This document shows positions 53,136 through 61,669 of a stretch of DNA of 64,000 nucleotides, one piece after another. Position 1 is the first letter of the stretch; every line of letters begins with the position of its first letter. The stretch is taken from NCBI GenBank assembly GCA_963733145.1, contig CAVTCJ010000008.1:186001-250000 (forward strand), read 5' to 3'. Source of the DNA: JAHIKV01 sp963733145 (lineage in GTDB: Bacteria > Planctomycetota > Planctomycetia > Pirellulales > Thermoguttaceae). The notes under the pieces were generated by a model. It did not search any database. It saw nothing but the letters and a program-made list of their open reading frames with translations, and had not been told where the DNA came from. A program made the position numbers and the translations under genes.

Positions 53136-53201
53136 GTTTAGCGGCCGTCGGTACGACGGCCCCGTTGGCGGCGCCGGCCGTCGTGCCGACGGCCGCTAAA
53201 C
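53136..53201. repeat. Palindromic element, GTTTAGCGGCCGTCGG family
   Basis: A 26-bp inverted repeat with one mismatch (53136-53161 and 53176-53201) between the sugar transferase and the next glycosyltransferase. Related to 34190 and 40567. Confidence 0.9.
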
Positions 53202-53268
53202 GGGGGTGTGCCGAAATTTGGCACTACTGAAACTGCCGACGCCGAGGGATGAAATCGCCTCCAGCAAT

Positions 53269-54621
53269 ATGTCCGCTGTAAATATTTTCGAACGCCGACC
53301 GAAAGTTCTGCAACTGTCGTACGCTTGCAGTCCGATCCGCGGATCGGAGGCGGGCGTCGGCTGGCGCCGCGCCCTGCACTCGGCCAAACATTTCGACACC
53401 TGGGTGATTTGTGAAGAGCACGAGTTCGCCCCGGACATCCGCCGCCGGCTCGACGCCGAGGGCGAGATTCCCGGCCTGCACTTCGCCTTCGTGCCGATCG
53501 ATCAGCGGGAATGGGCCTGGGGGCAGATCCACGACTCAATCTGGTACGTGGCGTTGCGGCGCTGGCACCGCCGGGCGTTTCGCGCCGCCCAACGGTTGCA
53601 CGAACAAATCCGCTTCGATCTCGTTCACCAGGTGACTTTTTGCGGATACCGCGAGCCGAGCGATCTGTGGAAACTGGACGCGCCGTTCGTGTGGGGGCCG
53701 ATCGGCGGGACGCAGGACTATCCGCTTCGATTCCTCCCCAGCGCCGGGATTCGCGGCGCGTTGGCGGAAAGCACCCGCAGCCTGGCCAACCAACTGCAAC
53801 TGCGCTTCAGCGGCCGCGTGCGCCGCGCCGCCCGGCGGGCCGCGGTCGTCATGGCCGCCAATCGCGAAAACCAACTCCGCTTCGGCCGCGTGCATCGCAT
53901 CTCGCTGCCCACGATGACCGACGTGGGAATCGACCGCATCTCCAACTGCCCCCGAGAAGAACCTACGCCCGGATCCATTCGGCTGTTGTGGTCGGGGCTA
54001 TTGATTCACCGCAAGGCCCTGCATCTGCTGATCCGCGCCTTGGCCCGCTTGCCGGGCGACGTGCGTTTCCGGTTGCGTGTATTGGGCGAAGGGCGCTTGA
54101 AAAAACGCTGGCAAGCGATGGCCGAAAAACTGGGCGTGGCCGATCGCATCGAATGGCTGGGTTGGCTCCCCCATCGCGAAGCCTGCACGCAATACGCCTG
54201 GGCCGACGCATTCGTCTTCTCCAGCTTGAGGGACACGACCGGCACGGTGGTCGTCGAGGCGCTGGGGGCCGGATTGCCGGTAATTTGCCTCGATCACCAG
54301 GGCGTTCGCGACGTGGTGACGAACGACTGCGGCGTGAAAATCCCCGTCTCCACGCCGGACAAGTGCATCGCGGACATGGCCGCGGCCATCACTCGGCTGG
54401 CGCGGGACACCGCCGCACGAAAGCGTCTTGGCAGTGGTGCATTGGCCCGCGCCGAAGAATACCTGTGGTCGAAACAAGAACAACCCTTGGTGGAGATTTA
54501 CAACACCGTTCTCAATCGGCATAAGATCTCCTCCCATCCCGGCGTGCGTGCGCCGATAGGGATCGGTTTCCGCGCCGCTGAGGAGTCGAACGTCGATCAA
54601 CTGCTGATATTGAACCGTTAA
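53269..54621 (+). CDS. Glycosyltransferase family 4
   Basis: A 450-residue GT-B enzyme that would add a sugar to the lipid-linked repeat unit. The N-terminal Rossmann domain (KVLQLSYACSPIRGSEAGVGWRRAL) and the nucleotide-sugar domain (LLWSGLLIHRKALHLLIRAL, VLGEGRLKKRW, WLGWLPHREA) are present, with the E-x7-E type motif as SLRDTTGTVVVEALGAGLPVICLD. I chose the start at 53269 because homology begins nearby; a longer frame runs into the palindrome. The sugar is not predictable. Confidence 0.91.
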   Translation: MSAVNIFERRPKVLQLSYACSPIRGSEAGVGWRRALHSAKHFDTWVICEEHEFAPDIRRRLDAEGEIPGLHFAFVPIDQREWAWGQIHDSIWYVALRRWHRRAFRAAQRLHEQIRFDLVHQVTFCGYREPSDLWKLDAPFVWGPIGGTQDYPLRFLPSAGIRGALAESTRSLANQLQLRFSGRVRRAARRAAVVMAANRENQLRFGRVHRISLPTMTDVGIDRISNCPREEPTPGSIRLLWSGLLIHRKALHLLIRALARLPGDVRFRLRVLGEGRLKKRWQAMAEKLGVADRIEWLGWLPHREACTQYAWADAFVFSSLRDTTGTVVVEALGAGLPVICLDHQGVRDVVTNDCGVKIPVSTPDKCIADMAAAITRLARDTAARKRLGSGALARAEEYLWSKQEQPLVEIYNTVLNRHKISSHPGVRAPIGIGFRAAEESNVDQLLILNR

Positions 54622-54682
54622 TCTGAAGAATCAACCAACGGCAACTTTGCTTTCTCATCACAACTCTCTTCGAGCGACACCC

Positions 54683-55538
54683 ATGAAACCAAGCAAAGAC
54701 AATCCCTTCGGAATCTTGACTTATCACCGCGTCGTACCGCGCAGTCCCGGGCATCGCGGCGCCGACCTGGAACGTGACTCCCGAGCGGCTCCGCCGGCAA
54801 CTCATCGGTCTGATGTCTCGGGGATACCGTCCCTGGCCGCTGCGGCGAGCGCTGGAATGTCACCGGTCGGGCAAAGCGCTGCCCGCCCGCACGTTCATCG
54901 TCACCTTCGACGACGGCTACGACAACGTCTACCACAACGCCTGGCCGCTGTTGAAGGAGTTGTCGGTTCCCGCCACGATTTTCGTGACGACGGCCTATCT
55001 GGACGACAACCGGCCGTTTGCCTTCGACGACTGGTCCGCCGCCGGTTCGGATGCGGCGCCGGAAGTCGCTTGGAAACCCCTTACCACCGCCCATTGCTCC
55101 GAGATGATCGAAAGCGAACTGATCGAAATCGGCTCGCACACGCACACGCACGCCGATCTACGCGGCCGGGCGGGCATGTTCCGCCGCGATCTGGTCCGCT
55201 CGATCGAGTTGCTCCACGACCGGTTCGGCCTGTCGGACGTGTCCTTTGCGTTTCCCTATGGATACTATGGTTCCGAAATGATCGCGGCCACCCGCGATGC
55301 CGGAGCGAAATGCGCTCTCACGGCCGAGCCGAAAGTGGTGTTGTCCCGAGACGATCCCTTCGCCTGGGGACGTTTCACCGTCGCCCGGTACGATACGGCC
55401 GCCACTTTGAAGTTGAAACTGAACGGTTGGTACAGCGTGCTGCGCAGCGTTTGGCGACGGTTGCGGCCGTCGTCGGAGCTTGGCAAGTCGACATTACCCG
55501 GAAAGCTCGGCAAGCTATCACCAACGCACACAAAATAA
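54683..55538 (+). CDS. Polysaccharide deacetylase (one frameshift)
   Basis: A NodB-fold carbohydrate esterase of about 284 residues. The N-terminus (NPFGILTYHRVVPR) joins after a one-base correction near 54748 to APTWNVTPERLRRQLIGLMSRGY and the catalytic motifs. These are TFDDGYDNVYHN with the Asp pair, SHTHTHADL with the metal His residues, and VSFAFPYGYY. It lies between a glycosyltransferase and the flippase and probably deacetylates the repeat unit. The stop is two bases before the flippase start. Confidence 0.87.
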
Positions 55539-55540
55539 CC

Positions 55541-56911
55541 ATGGCAGCGGTTTTCGACGACGTTCCGATTCGATCCGATCCCGGCGACGGGGTTTCGCCG
55601 TTGGCGGCGGGCGTGACCGCGTCGGTCCTCGTCGAGTCGTCCGAGCCCGTCTTGCGGAAGGGGATGTTCTCAATCTTCGATCAGTCGGTCGTCAGCGGGA
55701 CCAATTTCCTGACGATGGTGATTATTGCCCGCGCCTGCTCTCAGGCCGAAGTCGGCGTATACGCTTTGGCGTGGACGGTCGTGATGTTTCTGGCCGCCGC
55801 CCAGTCGAACCTGATTTCGATCCCCTACACGATGTACTGCCATCGCCGCGACGGCGACTCGCTGGCCAAATACGGCGGCAGCGCGATCGTCCATCAATTG
55901 CTGCTCTCGGCCGCCGCGATGGTCGGCTTCGTCGGGCTGGCGGCCTTGCTGGCGCTCGGCGTGGGGCCAAACGGCTTGGATCCGGCCGCGTGGGTTCTCT
56001 CGGGCATGATTCCGTTTATCCTCCTGCGCGACTTTGCCCGCCGCTTTTCCTTCGCCCATCTCGCCATGGAAACGGCCATCGTCATGGACGTCTGCGTCAC
56101 CGCGCTGCAACTGGTCAGCTTGTTGGCGTTGTGGCGTTTGGGATTGCTGTCGGCCGCGACGGGATATGCCGTGATGGGCGCTGCCTGCGCCGCGGCCGTC
56201 GCCGGATGGTGGCTCTTCAGAAAACAGCCGATCCGCTTCTCCCGCGAGGAACTCCTCCCGGACTGGCGGCAGAATTGGGCCTTCGGCCGTTGGACCCTGA
56301 CCGGGCAATTATCCGGCCTAGCGTTCTACGCCCTCCCCTGGCTGCTGGCCATTGTCTGGGACGAGGCGGAGACGGGCAAATTGGCCGCTTGCACCACGCT
56401 GGTCGGACTCTCGAATCTGTTTGTCATGGGTTTGAACAATTTCCTGGTGCCCAAGGCATCGCAGGCCTACACGCGCTACGGCGTTCGCGCGCTCGGCGGC
56501 GTGCTGCGGAAGGCGTCCCTCGCCGCGGCCGCCGTGTTGGGAAGTCTGTGCGTCGGCGTATTTCTCGTCGGTGCTCCGGTGGCGAAACTCGTCTTCGGAC
56601 CGCTGTATGCCGATACGGGCATGTTGTTGACAGTCTTGGCGGTGGCCGCGTTGACCGATTCCTTGGGCCAAACGGTCGGCGCCGGCCTGTGGGCCATGGA
56701 TCGTCCGGCCGCCAACCTGACCGCCGACGTGGTGCAGGTATCAGTCACGCTGGGCATCGCGCTGTGGCTCGTTTTTCCGCTCGGCGCAATGGGTATCGCC
56801 CTGGCCATCGTGGCGGGGCGCATCGTCGGACTATCCGTGCGTTGGAGTATCCTCTGGGGATACATGGACCACATTTCTCCCCTTTCCCTTTGGGTAAGGG
56901 GCCGGGGATGA
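55541..56911 (+). CDS. Wzx-like polysaccharide flippase (MOP superfamily)
   Basis: A 456-residue membrane protein with about 12-14 helices after a hydrophilic N-terminus of about 40 residues. It has the arrangement typical of Wzx/MurJ-like exporters (GMFSIFDQSVVSGTNFLTMVIIARACSQAEVGVYAL). I chose the ATG at 55541 directly after the deacetylase stop. The final residues (ISPLSLWVRGRG) come from a TCCCTTTGGG-type palindrome, so the natural C-terminus may have been changed. It would flip the lipid-linked oligosaccharide. Confidence 0.88.
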   Translation: MAAVFDDVPIRSDPGDGVSPLAAGVTASVLVESSEPVLRKGMFSIFDQSVVSGTNFLTMVIIARACSQAEVGVYALAWTVVMFLAAAQSNLISIPYTMYCHRRDGDSLAKYGGSAIVHQLLLSAAAMVGFVGLAALLALGVGPNGLDPAAWVLSGMIPFILLRDFARRFSFAHLAMETAIVMDVCVTALQLVSLLALWRLGLLSAATGYAVMGAACAAAVAGWWLFRKQPIRFSREELLPDWRQNWAFGRWTLTGQLSGLAFYALPWLLAIVWDEAETGKLAACTTLVGLSNLFVMGLNNFLVPKASQAYTRYGVRALGGVLRKASLAAAAVLGSLCVGVFLVGAPVAKLVFGPLYADTGMLLTVLAVAALTDSLGQTVGAGLWAMDRPAANLTADVVQVSVTLGIALWLVFPLGAMGIALAIVAGRIVGLSVRWSILWGYMDHISPLSLWVRGRG

Positions 56912-57019
56912 GGACTGGGCAACAATACGTATTGAAACTGAGTTTGTCTGGGAATCGGACCATTTAGCCCCCCGTGAATACACCGGGGGCTAAAAGCCGA
57001 AGGGGCTAACTACCGAAAT

Positions 57020-58396
57020 ATGAACCGCGACCCGCAAAACACCTTCGACTCGACGCCCGCCAACCCTCGGTTGTTGTGGATGGCGATCGTTTTGCTCGGG
57101 GCGGTGTACTTCTTCGTGGGCCATAACGTTCAGGTCTCGCGTTTCGAGGATTTCGCACCCTGGTCCGAAGCAGGCGTGGCGGTGGAATCGGGGGGAAACG
57201 TGCTCAAGGGACTGGCGCTGTCGTTGATCGGTGTTTTCGGTATGTACCTCCTGCTCCGCCGCGATGGAAGGCCGCTGCACTGGGGCGGTTGGCTGCCGGC
57301 CGCAATGGCTTTCTATGTGGCCTGGGCAGCCGCAAGCGTTCTCTGGTCGGGCGATCCCGGGCTAAGCTGCCGGAAACTCGCCGTGTTGGGGTTTTGCGTT
57401 CTCGGAGCGCTGGGATTCGCCCGGCAATTTCGTCCCCGCGACCTGGCGCTGATCGCCCTGGCGGTTACTGCGGCGTATTTGATCGTCGGGATTGCCGCAG
57501 AAGTGGCCCTGGGGACGTTCCGTCCCTGGGCGTCGGACTATCGGTTCGCGGGCACGGTCCATCCGAACACCCAAGGGGCGCAGATGACGCTCCTCTGCCT
57601 GGCGGCGTTTTGCCTGGCCCGGTTTTCCCCTCGCGACGAAACTCGTCTGCGGCCGCTGTATTGGACGTTGTTCGCCTTGGGGCTGGTCTTTCTGTACCTG
57701 ACAAAATCCCGCACCTCCTGCGCGGCCTTTGCCGTCGCGCTGGCGGCTTTGTGGATGATCAGCGTATCCGTCCGGACTCGTTTGCTGGCCCTGGCGACGG
57801 CCGGATTCCTGGTTTGCTCGGCCGCCCTGCTCGGGTCGTTGTTCAGCTTGGACATCGAGGACGCCGTCGCCGAATTCGTTTTGCTCGGCCGGGAAGAGGA
57901 ATCGGGGAAACTGACCGGCCGGATTCCCATCTGGAAAGATTTGCTCGGTTACATCGGCGAAAAGCCGCTGCAAGGATACGGTTACGAGGCCTTCTGGACC
58001 GAAAAACGCATTGAAGATGTCTCCGACGACGCGCAGTGGACTTTGCGCGAGGCTCACAACGGCTATCTCGACGCCACGTTGAGCGTCGGGCTGATCGGGG
58101 TGGCGGTCCTTTTGGCGATCGGGTTGCAGGGAATCGTTCTGGCGGCCGGAGCGTTTCGCTCGACCGATGACGTTGGCGCCGCTTTGACGTTTTGCCTGCT
58201 CATATTCATAGTGTTCAACGCCTGTTTGGAATCGGGGCTGATCGCCCCCAACTTGATCACGCTGTTGGTCGGCTGCGGTATCATGCAACTGTTGTCCGTC
58301 AGGTCGGCGATTGCTTCACATTCCCACGCTCCGCGCGGGAACGAACAGGCAACGCTCCGTTTTTGCCCGGTGCGCGAGACGGGTCCAAAGCGGTAA
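57020..58396 (+). CDS. O-antigen ligase/polymerase family protein (Wzy-like)
   Basis: A 458-residue polytopic membrane protein with about 11 helices. A large periplasmic loop (LLGREEESGKLTGRIPIWKDLLGYIGEKPLQGYGYEAFW ... AHNGYLDATLSVGLIG) is typical of WaaL/Wzy proteins: the R-x3-W and H-N-x-Y/L motifs match RIPIWKD and EAHNGYLD. It would polymerise or ligate the exopolysaccharide. The C-terminal tail (SHAPRGNEQATLRF) is encoded by a TTCCCACGCTCCGCGCGGGAA-like palindrome. Confidence 0.89.
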   Translation: MNRDPQNTFDSTPANPRLLWMAIVLLGAVYFFVGHNVQVSRFEDFAPWSEAGVAVESGGNVLKGLALSLIGVFGMYLLLRRDGRPLHWGGWLPAAMAFYVAWAAASVLWSGDPGLSCRKLAVLGFCVLGALGFARQFRPRDLALIALAVTAAYLIVGIAAEVALGTFRPWASDYRFAGTVHPNTQGAQMTLLCLAAFCLARFSPRDETRLRPLYWTLFALGLVFLYLTKSRTSCAAFAVALAALWMISVSVRTRLLALATAGFLVCSAALLGSLFSLDIEDAVAEFVLLGREEESGKLTGRIPIWKDLLGYIGEKPLQGYGYEAFWTEKRIEDVSDDAQWTLREAHNGYLDATLSVGLIGVAVLLAIGLQGIVLAAGAFRSTDDVGAALTFCLLIFIVFNACLESGLIAPNLITLLVGCGIMQLLSVRSAIASHSHAPRGNEQATLRFCPVRETGPKR

Positions 58397-58447
58397 TAAA
58401 TGGTGCGTTTCACGCACCCTACAAATCGTGGTCGCAACAACCATAAG

Positions 58448-59518
58448 ATGAACATCCAAGTCCTTCCCGCCGAAAAGCTGACCGCCGAGCAGATCGCGGC
58501 GTGGGCCGAAATTCAACAAGCCGATCCCGCGCTGGATAGTCCCTATTTTCGCCCCGAGTTCACCCTGCTCGTAGCCGGCGTGCGCGGCGACGTGGAGGTA
58601 GGCGTGCTCGAAGAGGATGGCGAGCCGGTCGGATTTTTCCCCTTTCAGCGCGGTCCGGGCAACACGGCCCTGCCGGTCGGCGGAAAGATGTCCGACTTCC
58701 AGGGCGCAATCGTGCGGAAGAATTGCCGCTGGGAACCGGACGAGTTGCTGCGCGGCTGCCGGCTGTCGGCCTGGCGATTCGACCACCTGATCGCTTCGCA
58801 GGCCCCGGAATATCATTGGCGCATCGCCCCTTCGCCGTACATCGATCTCTCGCAGGGATGGGATGGATACCGGTCGGACCAGCTCGCCCTGCATCCCGAA
58901 TGGTTCGGCCGCGCGGAGCGGAAACGGCGTCAGGCGGACCGCGAGGCCGGGCCGCTCCGCGTCGAACTCGACACGGCCGACCCCGCCGTCTTCCGGAACA
59001 TGGTCAAGTGGAAACGGCGGCAGTATCAGCGAACCGGCATGACCGACGTGTTGGCCTTCGATTGGACCGTCGCCCTGCTCGATCGGGCGCGGGCGGCGAA
59101 AGGCGAAGGGTTTTCCGGCGTGACGTCGGCCCTCTACATGGGCGGCGTGCTGACGGCGGTGCTGCTGTCGATCCGCTCCTACGGCGTCCTGCACGCCTGG
59201 TTCTCCGCCTACCATCCCGACTTCGCCCAGCTTTCGCCCGGCATTGTTTCCTGGCTGGAATTATTCCAGGTGTACCCGCAAGTCGGGATTCGGCGGATCG
59301 ACCTGGGCAAAGGCCCCGAAGAGTACAAAACCAGATTGATGTCCGGGGCCATCAATGTGGCTGAAGGGGCGGTCGATTTTCGCCCCGTGAGCCGATTCCT
59401 GCAACGCAACTGCCGCCGCGCTTACGACTGGTCGCGGCAATCACCGCTGCGCCGGCCGCTGCTGAAACCGGGCCGTTTCATTCGTCGCCTGATCGAATCG
59501 AGGAACTTCAAACTGTGA
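58448..59518 (+). CDS. GNAT-fold (CelD/FemAB-like) acetyltransferase of the EPS cluster
   Basis: A 356-residue protein of the Acetyltransf_6 type found in cellulose and exopolysaccharide operons. The N-terminal part (DSPYFRPEFTLLVAGVRGDVEVGVLEEDGEPVGFFPFQR) and the C-terminal GNAT core (GVLTAVLLSIRSYGVLHAWFSAYHPDFAQLSPGIV, RIDLGKGPEEYKTRLM) are clear. It probably transfers an acyl group to the polymer or its precursor. Its TGA overlaps the GTG start of the next gene (GTGA). Confidence 0.86.
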   Translation: MNIQVLPAEKLTAEQIAAWAEIQQADPALDSPYFRPEFTLLVAGVRGDVEVGVLEEDGEPVGFFPFQRGPGNTALPVGGKMSDFQGAIVRKNCRWEPDELLRGCRLSAWRFDHLIASQAPEYHWRIAPSPYIDLSQGWDGYRSDQLALHPEWFGRAERKRRQADREAGPLRVELDTADPAVFRNMVKWKRRQYQRTGMTDVLAFDWTVALLDRARAAKGEGFSGVTSALYMGGVLTAVLLSIRSYGVLHAWFSAYHPDFAQLSPGIVSWLELFQVYPQVGIRRIDLGKGPEEYKTRLMSGAINVAEGAVDFRPVSRFLQRNCRRAYDWSRQSPLRRPLLKPGRFIRRLIESRNFKL

Positions 59519-60951
59519 CGCTCCTTGACGCAATAAATTTGATTCTCCTTGTGGCCGCCGCAGCGGCGCTGCTGCCGATCGGGGCGCTTTGCGTCGAGTG
59601 TGTGGCCGCGATCTGGCCCGGCCGCAGGTATCAGAACGACAACGTAGGGTGGGACAAGCGAAGCGCTGCCCCACCACATTTCTCCCGCAATTGGTGGGAC
59701 CGCGCTTCGCTTGTCCCACCCTACAACGATTCATCCACGAACGACGATCACCGGCCGCGAGCCGTCGTGCTGATCCCGGCGCACGACGAGCATCTGGTCA
59801 TCGAGCAGACCTTGCAGGCAATCGTTCCCACGCTGTCCCTGGCCGATCGCCTTCTGGTGGTGGCCGACAACTGCACGGATGAAACGGCCGAAATTGCCCG
59901 CCGGGCGGGCGCCGAGGTGGTCGAGCGCAGCGATCCACATCGACGCGGCAAGGGATATGCCTTGCAACGCGGTTTTCAACATCTGGCGGACGATCCGCCG
60001 GACGTGGTCGTGGTGATCGACGCCGACTGTCTGCCGGCGCCGGGGGCGATCGAGCGTCTGGCCCGGCTCGCCTCAAACCGGCGTCGGCCCGTGCAGGCCC
60101 GAAACCTCACCGACCGCCGCCCGGCCAAAGGCCCAATCGAGGCCGTTTCGATTTTTGCGAACCGCATCACCAATCTTGTTCGGCCCCTGGGGCTTTTGCG
60201 ACTGGGGCTGCCCTGCCGGCTGACCGGAACCGGCATGGCCATCCCTTGGCCGCTGGTGGAAGAGGCGGAACCGGGGGGCGGCAATCTGGTCGAGGACATG
60301 CAGTTGGGGATCGACCTGGCGTTGCGGGGGTTTCTGCCGCTGTATTGCCCCGAGGCGGGCGTCAGCAGCGCCATGCCCGACTCGGATCGCGCCTTCGACT
60401 CGCAACGCACCCGCTGGGAGTACGGCCATTTGCACACGGCGTTCGGGGAAAGTCCGCGGCTGATTTGGGCCGCACTACGTCACTGCCGCCCGACATTGTT
60501 GGCAATGGCCGTCGATCTCCTTATTCCGCCGCTGACGCTGCTGGCCGCGCTTTGGTCGGCGCTCACGCTGGCGAGTTTTCTGGCATGGCTGCTGCTGGGA
60601 GCGTGGCGGCTGCCGGCCTTGTTGCTGGCCGGTGGCGGGACGGCCTTGGTTATTTCCCTGGCCGCGGCTTGGGCCGTCTTTTGCCGTCGGCAGGTTCCCC
60701 TGCGGGCATTGGCGGCTATCCCGCTCTATATGCTCCGCAAACTGCCGATTTACGCCCGCTTTCTCCTGCCCCGCCACAAAACATGGATCCGCACCGATCG
60801 CTCGGCGCCGGCCCAGATTCCACCCGCGCCCCATAACTTGGGCTATACTTTGAGTGATGAAAATGGATGTCACAGTCATGGAAAGTCCAACCTTGACTCC
60901 GGTCGAAAAGCCGGAACCGCCCCGGTTCTCCCTGCTGGGCGTGCGCCTTGA
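59515..60951 (+). CDS. Glycosyltransferase family 2 with in-frame 81-bp palindromic insert
   Basis: A 478-residue membrane GT-A enzyme. It has one N-terminal helix (about 5-36), catalytic motifs AVVLIPAHDEH, VVADNCTDET, VVVIDADCLP, LVEDMQLGIDLALRG and QRTRWEYGH (QxxRW), and several C-terminal helices. Residues 44-70 are encoded exactly by the 81-bp palindromic element (59644-59724), 27 codons with no stop, placed in the linker between the membrane helix and the catalytic domain. The GTG start overlaps the previous stop. The 3' end overlaps the next gene by about 95 bp, so the last 30 residues are doubtful. Confidence 0.9.
   Translation: MTLLDAINLILLVAAAAALLPIGALCVECVAAIWPGRRYQNDNVGWDKRSAAPPHFSRNWWDRASLVPPYNDSSTNDDHRPRAVVLIPAHDEHLVIEQTLQAIVPTLSLADRLLVVADNCTDETAEIARRAGAEVVERSDPHRRGKGYALQRGFQHLADDPPDVVVVIDADCLPAPGAIERLARLASNRRRPVQARNLTDRRPAKGPIEAVSIFANRITNLVRPLGLLRLGLPCRLTGTGMAIPWPLVEEAEPGGGNLVEDMQLGIDLALRGFLPLYCPEAGVSSAMPDSDRAFDSQRTRWEYGHLHTAFGESPRLIWAALRHCRPTLLAMAVDLLIPPLTLLAALWSALTLASFLAWLLLGAWRLPALLLAGGGTALVISLAAAWAVFCRRQVPLRALAAIPLYMLRKLPIYARFLLPRHKTWIRTDRSAPAQIPPAPHNLGYTLSDENGCHSHGKSNLDSGRKAGTAPVLPAGRAP
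59644..59724. repeat. 81-bp palindromic element inside the GT2 gene
   Basis: The arms 59644-59676 and 59692-59724 are reverse complements with two mismatches. The length equals that of the intergenic copy at 37467-37547. Read in the gene's frame the two copies encode the same 27-residue peptide with only three substitutions (A/V, H/Y, S/R). Confidence 0.95.
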
Positions 60952-61669
60952 CAACCTCTCGCGGCGGCGGGCCATCGAGCGGCTGGAAGAGGCCGTCCAA
61001 CACCCCGGCGAACGGACCGTCAGCGTCTTTTTCGTCAACGCACATACCCTGAATCTCGCTTCCGCCGATGCGGCCTATCGCGAGACGCTCAACTCGGGCG
61101 ATTTCGTCTTTGCCGACGGAACCGGCGTCCGCTGGGCGGCGAGATTGCACGGCGTCCGAATTGTGGAAAACCTGGTCGGCACCGATTTCATCCCGATGAT
61201 GTTCCTCTCGACCGCCGACCGCGGATATACATATTTCATGCTGGGCTCCGACGAAGCGACAGTCTCGGTTGCCGCGGACTATGCCCGGCGCAATTTTCCC
61301 GGCTGGAAGCAAGTCGGCTTTCACCACGGCTATCTGACCGACGAGCGGACAACGGCGGCGGCCATCGAGCACGTTAACGCCGCTCGGCCCGACGTGCTGC
61401 TGGTCGGCATGGGCAACCCGGTCCAGGAAGAATGGATCCGCCGCAACCTGGATCGGCTCGACGTGCCGGTTTGCCTGGGCATCGGCGGCCTGTTCGACTA
61501 CTGGGCGGGCAACGTCAGCCGAGCGCCCGAATGGCTGCGGCGGTTGGGCCACGAATGGGTTTGGCGGCTCTTTCAACAGCCCCGGCTGAAGGCCCGGCGT
61601 TACTTGATCGGCAACCCCTTGTTCCTCGCCCGCGTGTTCCGCGAATGGACTTGGAGTACCCGCCCATGA
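60857..61669 (+). CDS. WecG/TagA/CpsF family glycosyltransferase
   Basis: A protein of about 270 residues that transfers an N-acetylmannosaminyl or related group to a lipid-linked acceptor. It has characteristic blocks: FFVNAHTLNLASADAAYRE, ADGTGVRWAARLHG (catalytic Asp-Gly region), GTDFIPMM, MLGSDEATVSVAADY, DVLLVGMGNPVQEEWI and GIGGLFDYWAGNVSRAPEWLRRLGHEWVWRLFQQP. The start is uncertain (GTG 60854, ATG 60857 or ATG 60878). The stop overlaps the next ATG (ATGA). Confidence 0.93.
   Translation: MKMDVTVMESPTLTPVEKPEPPRFSLLGVRLDNLSRRRAIERLEEAVQHPGERTVSVFFVNAHTLNLASADAAYRETLNSGDFVFADGTGVRWAARLHGVRIVENLVGTDFIPMMFLSTADRGYTYFMLGSDEATVSVAADYARRNFPGWKQVGFHHGYLTDERTTAAAIEHVNAARPDVLLVGMGNPVQEEWIRRNLDRLDVPVCLGIGGLFDYWAGNVSRAPEWLRRLGHEWVWRLFQQPRLKARRYLIGNPLFLARVFREWTWSTRP

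Noticed and set aside
54647..56911. One 754-residue protein joining a deacetylase N-terminus to the flippase
   Set aside because: The middle of this frame is the out-of-frame reading of the deacetylase, which has all its catalytic motifs in another frame. The flippase has its own ATG at 55541.
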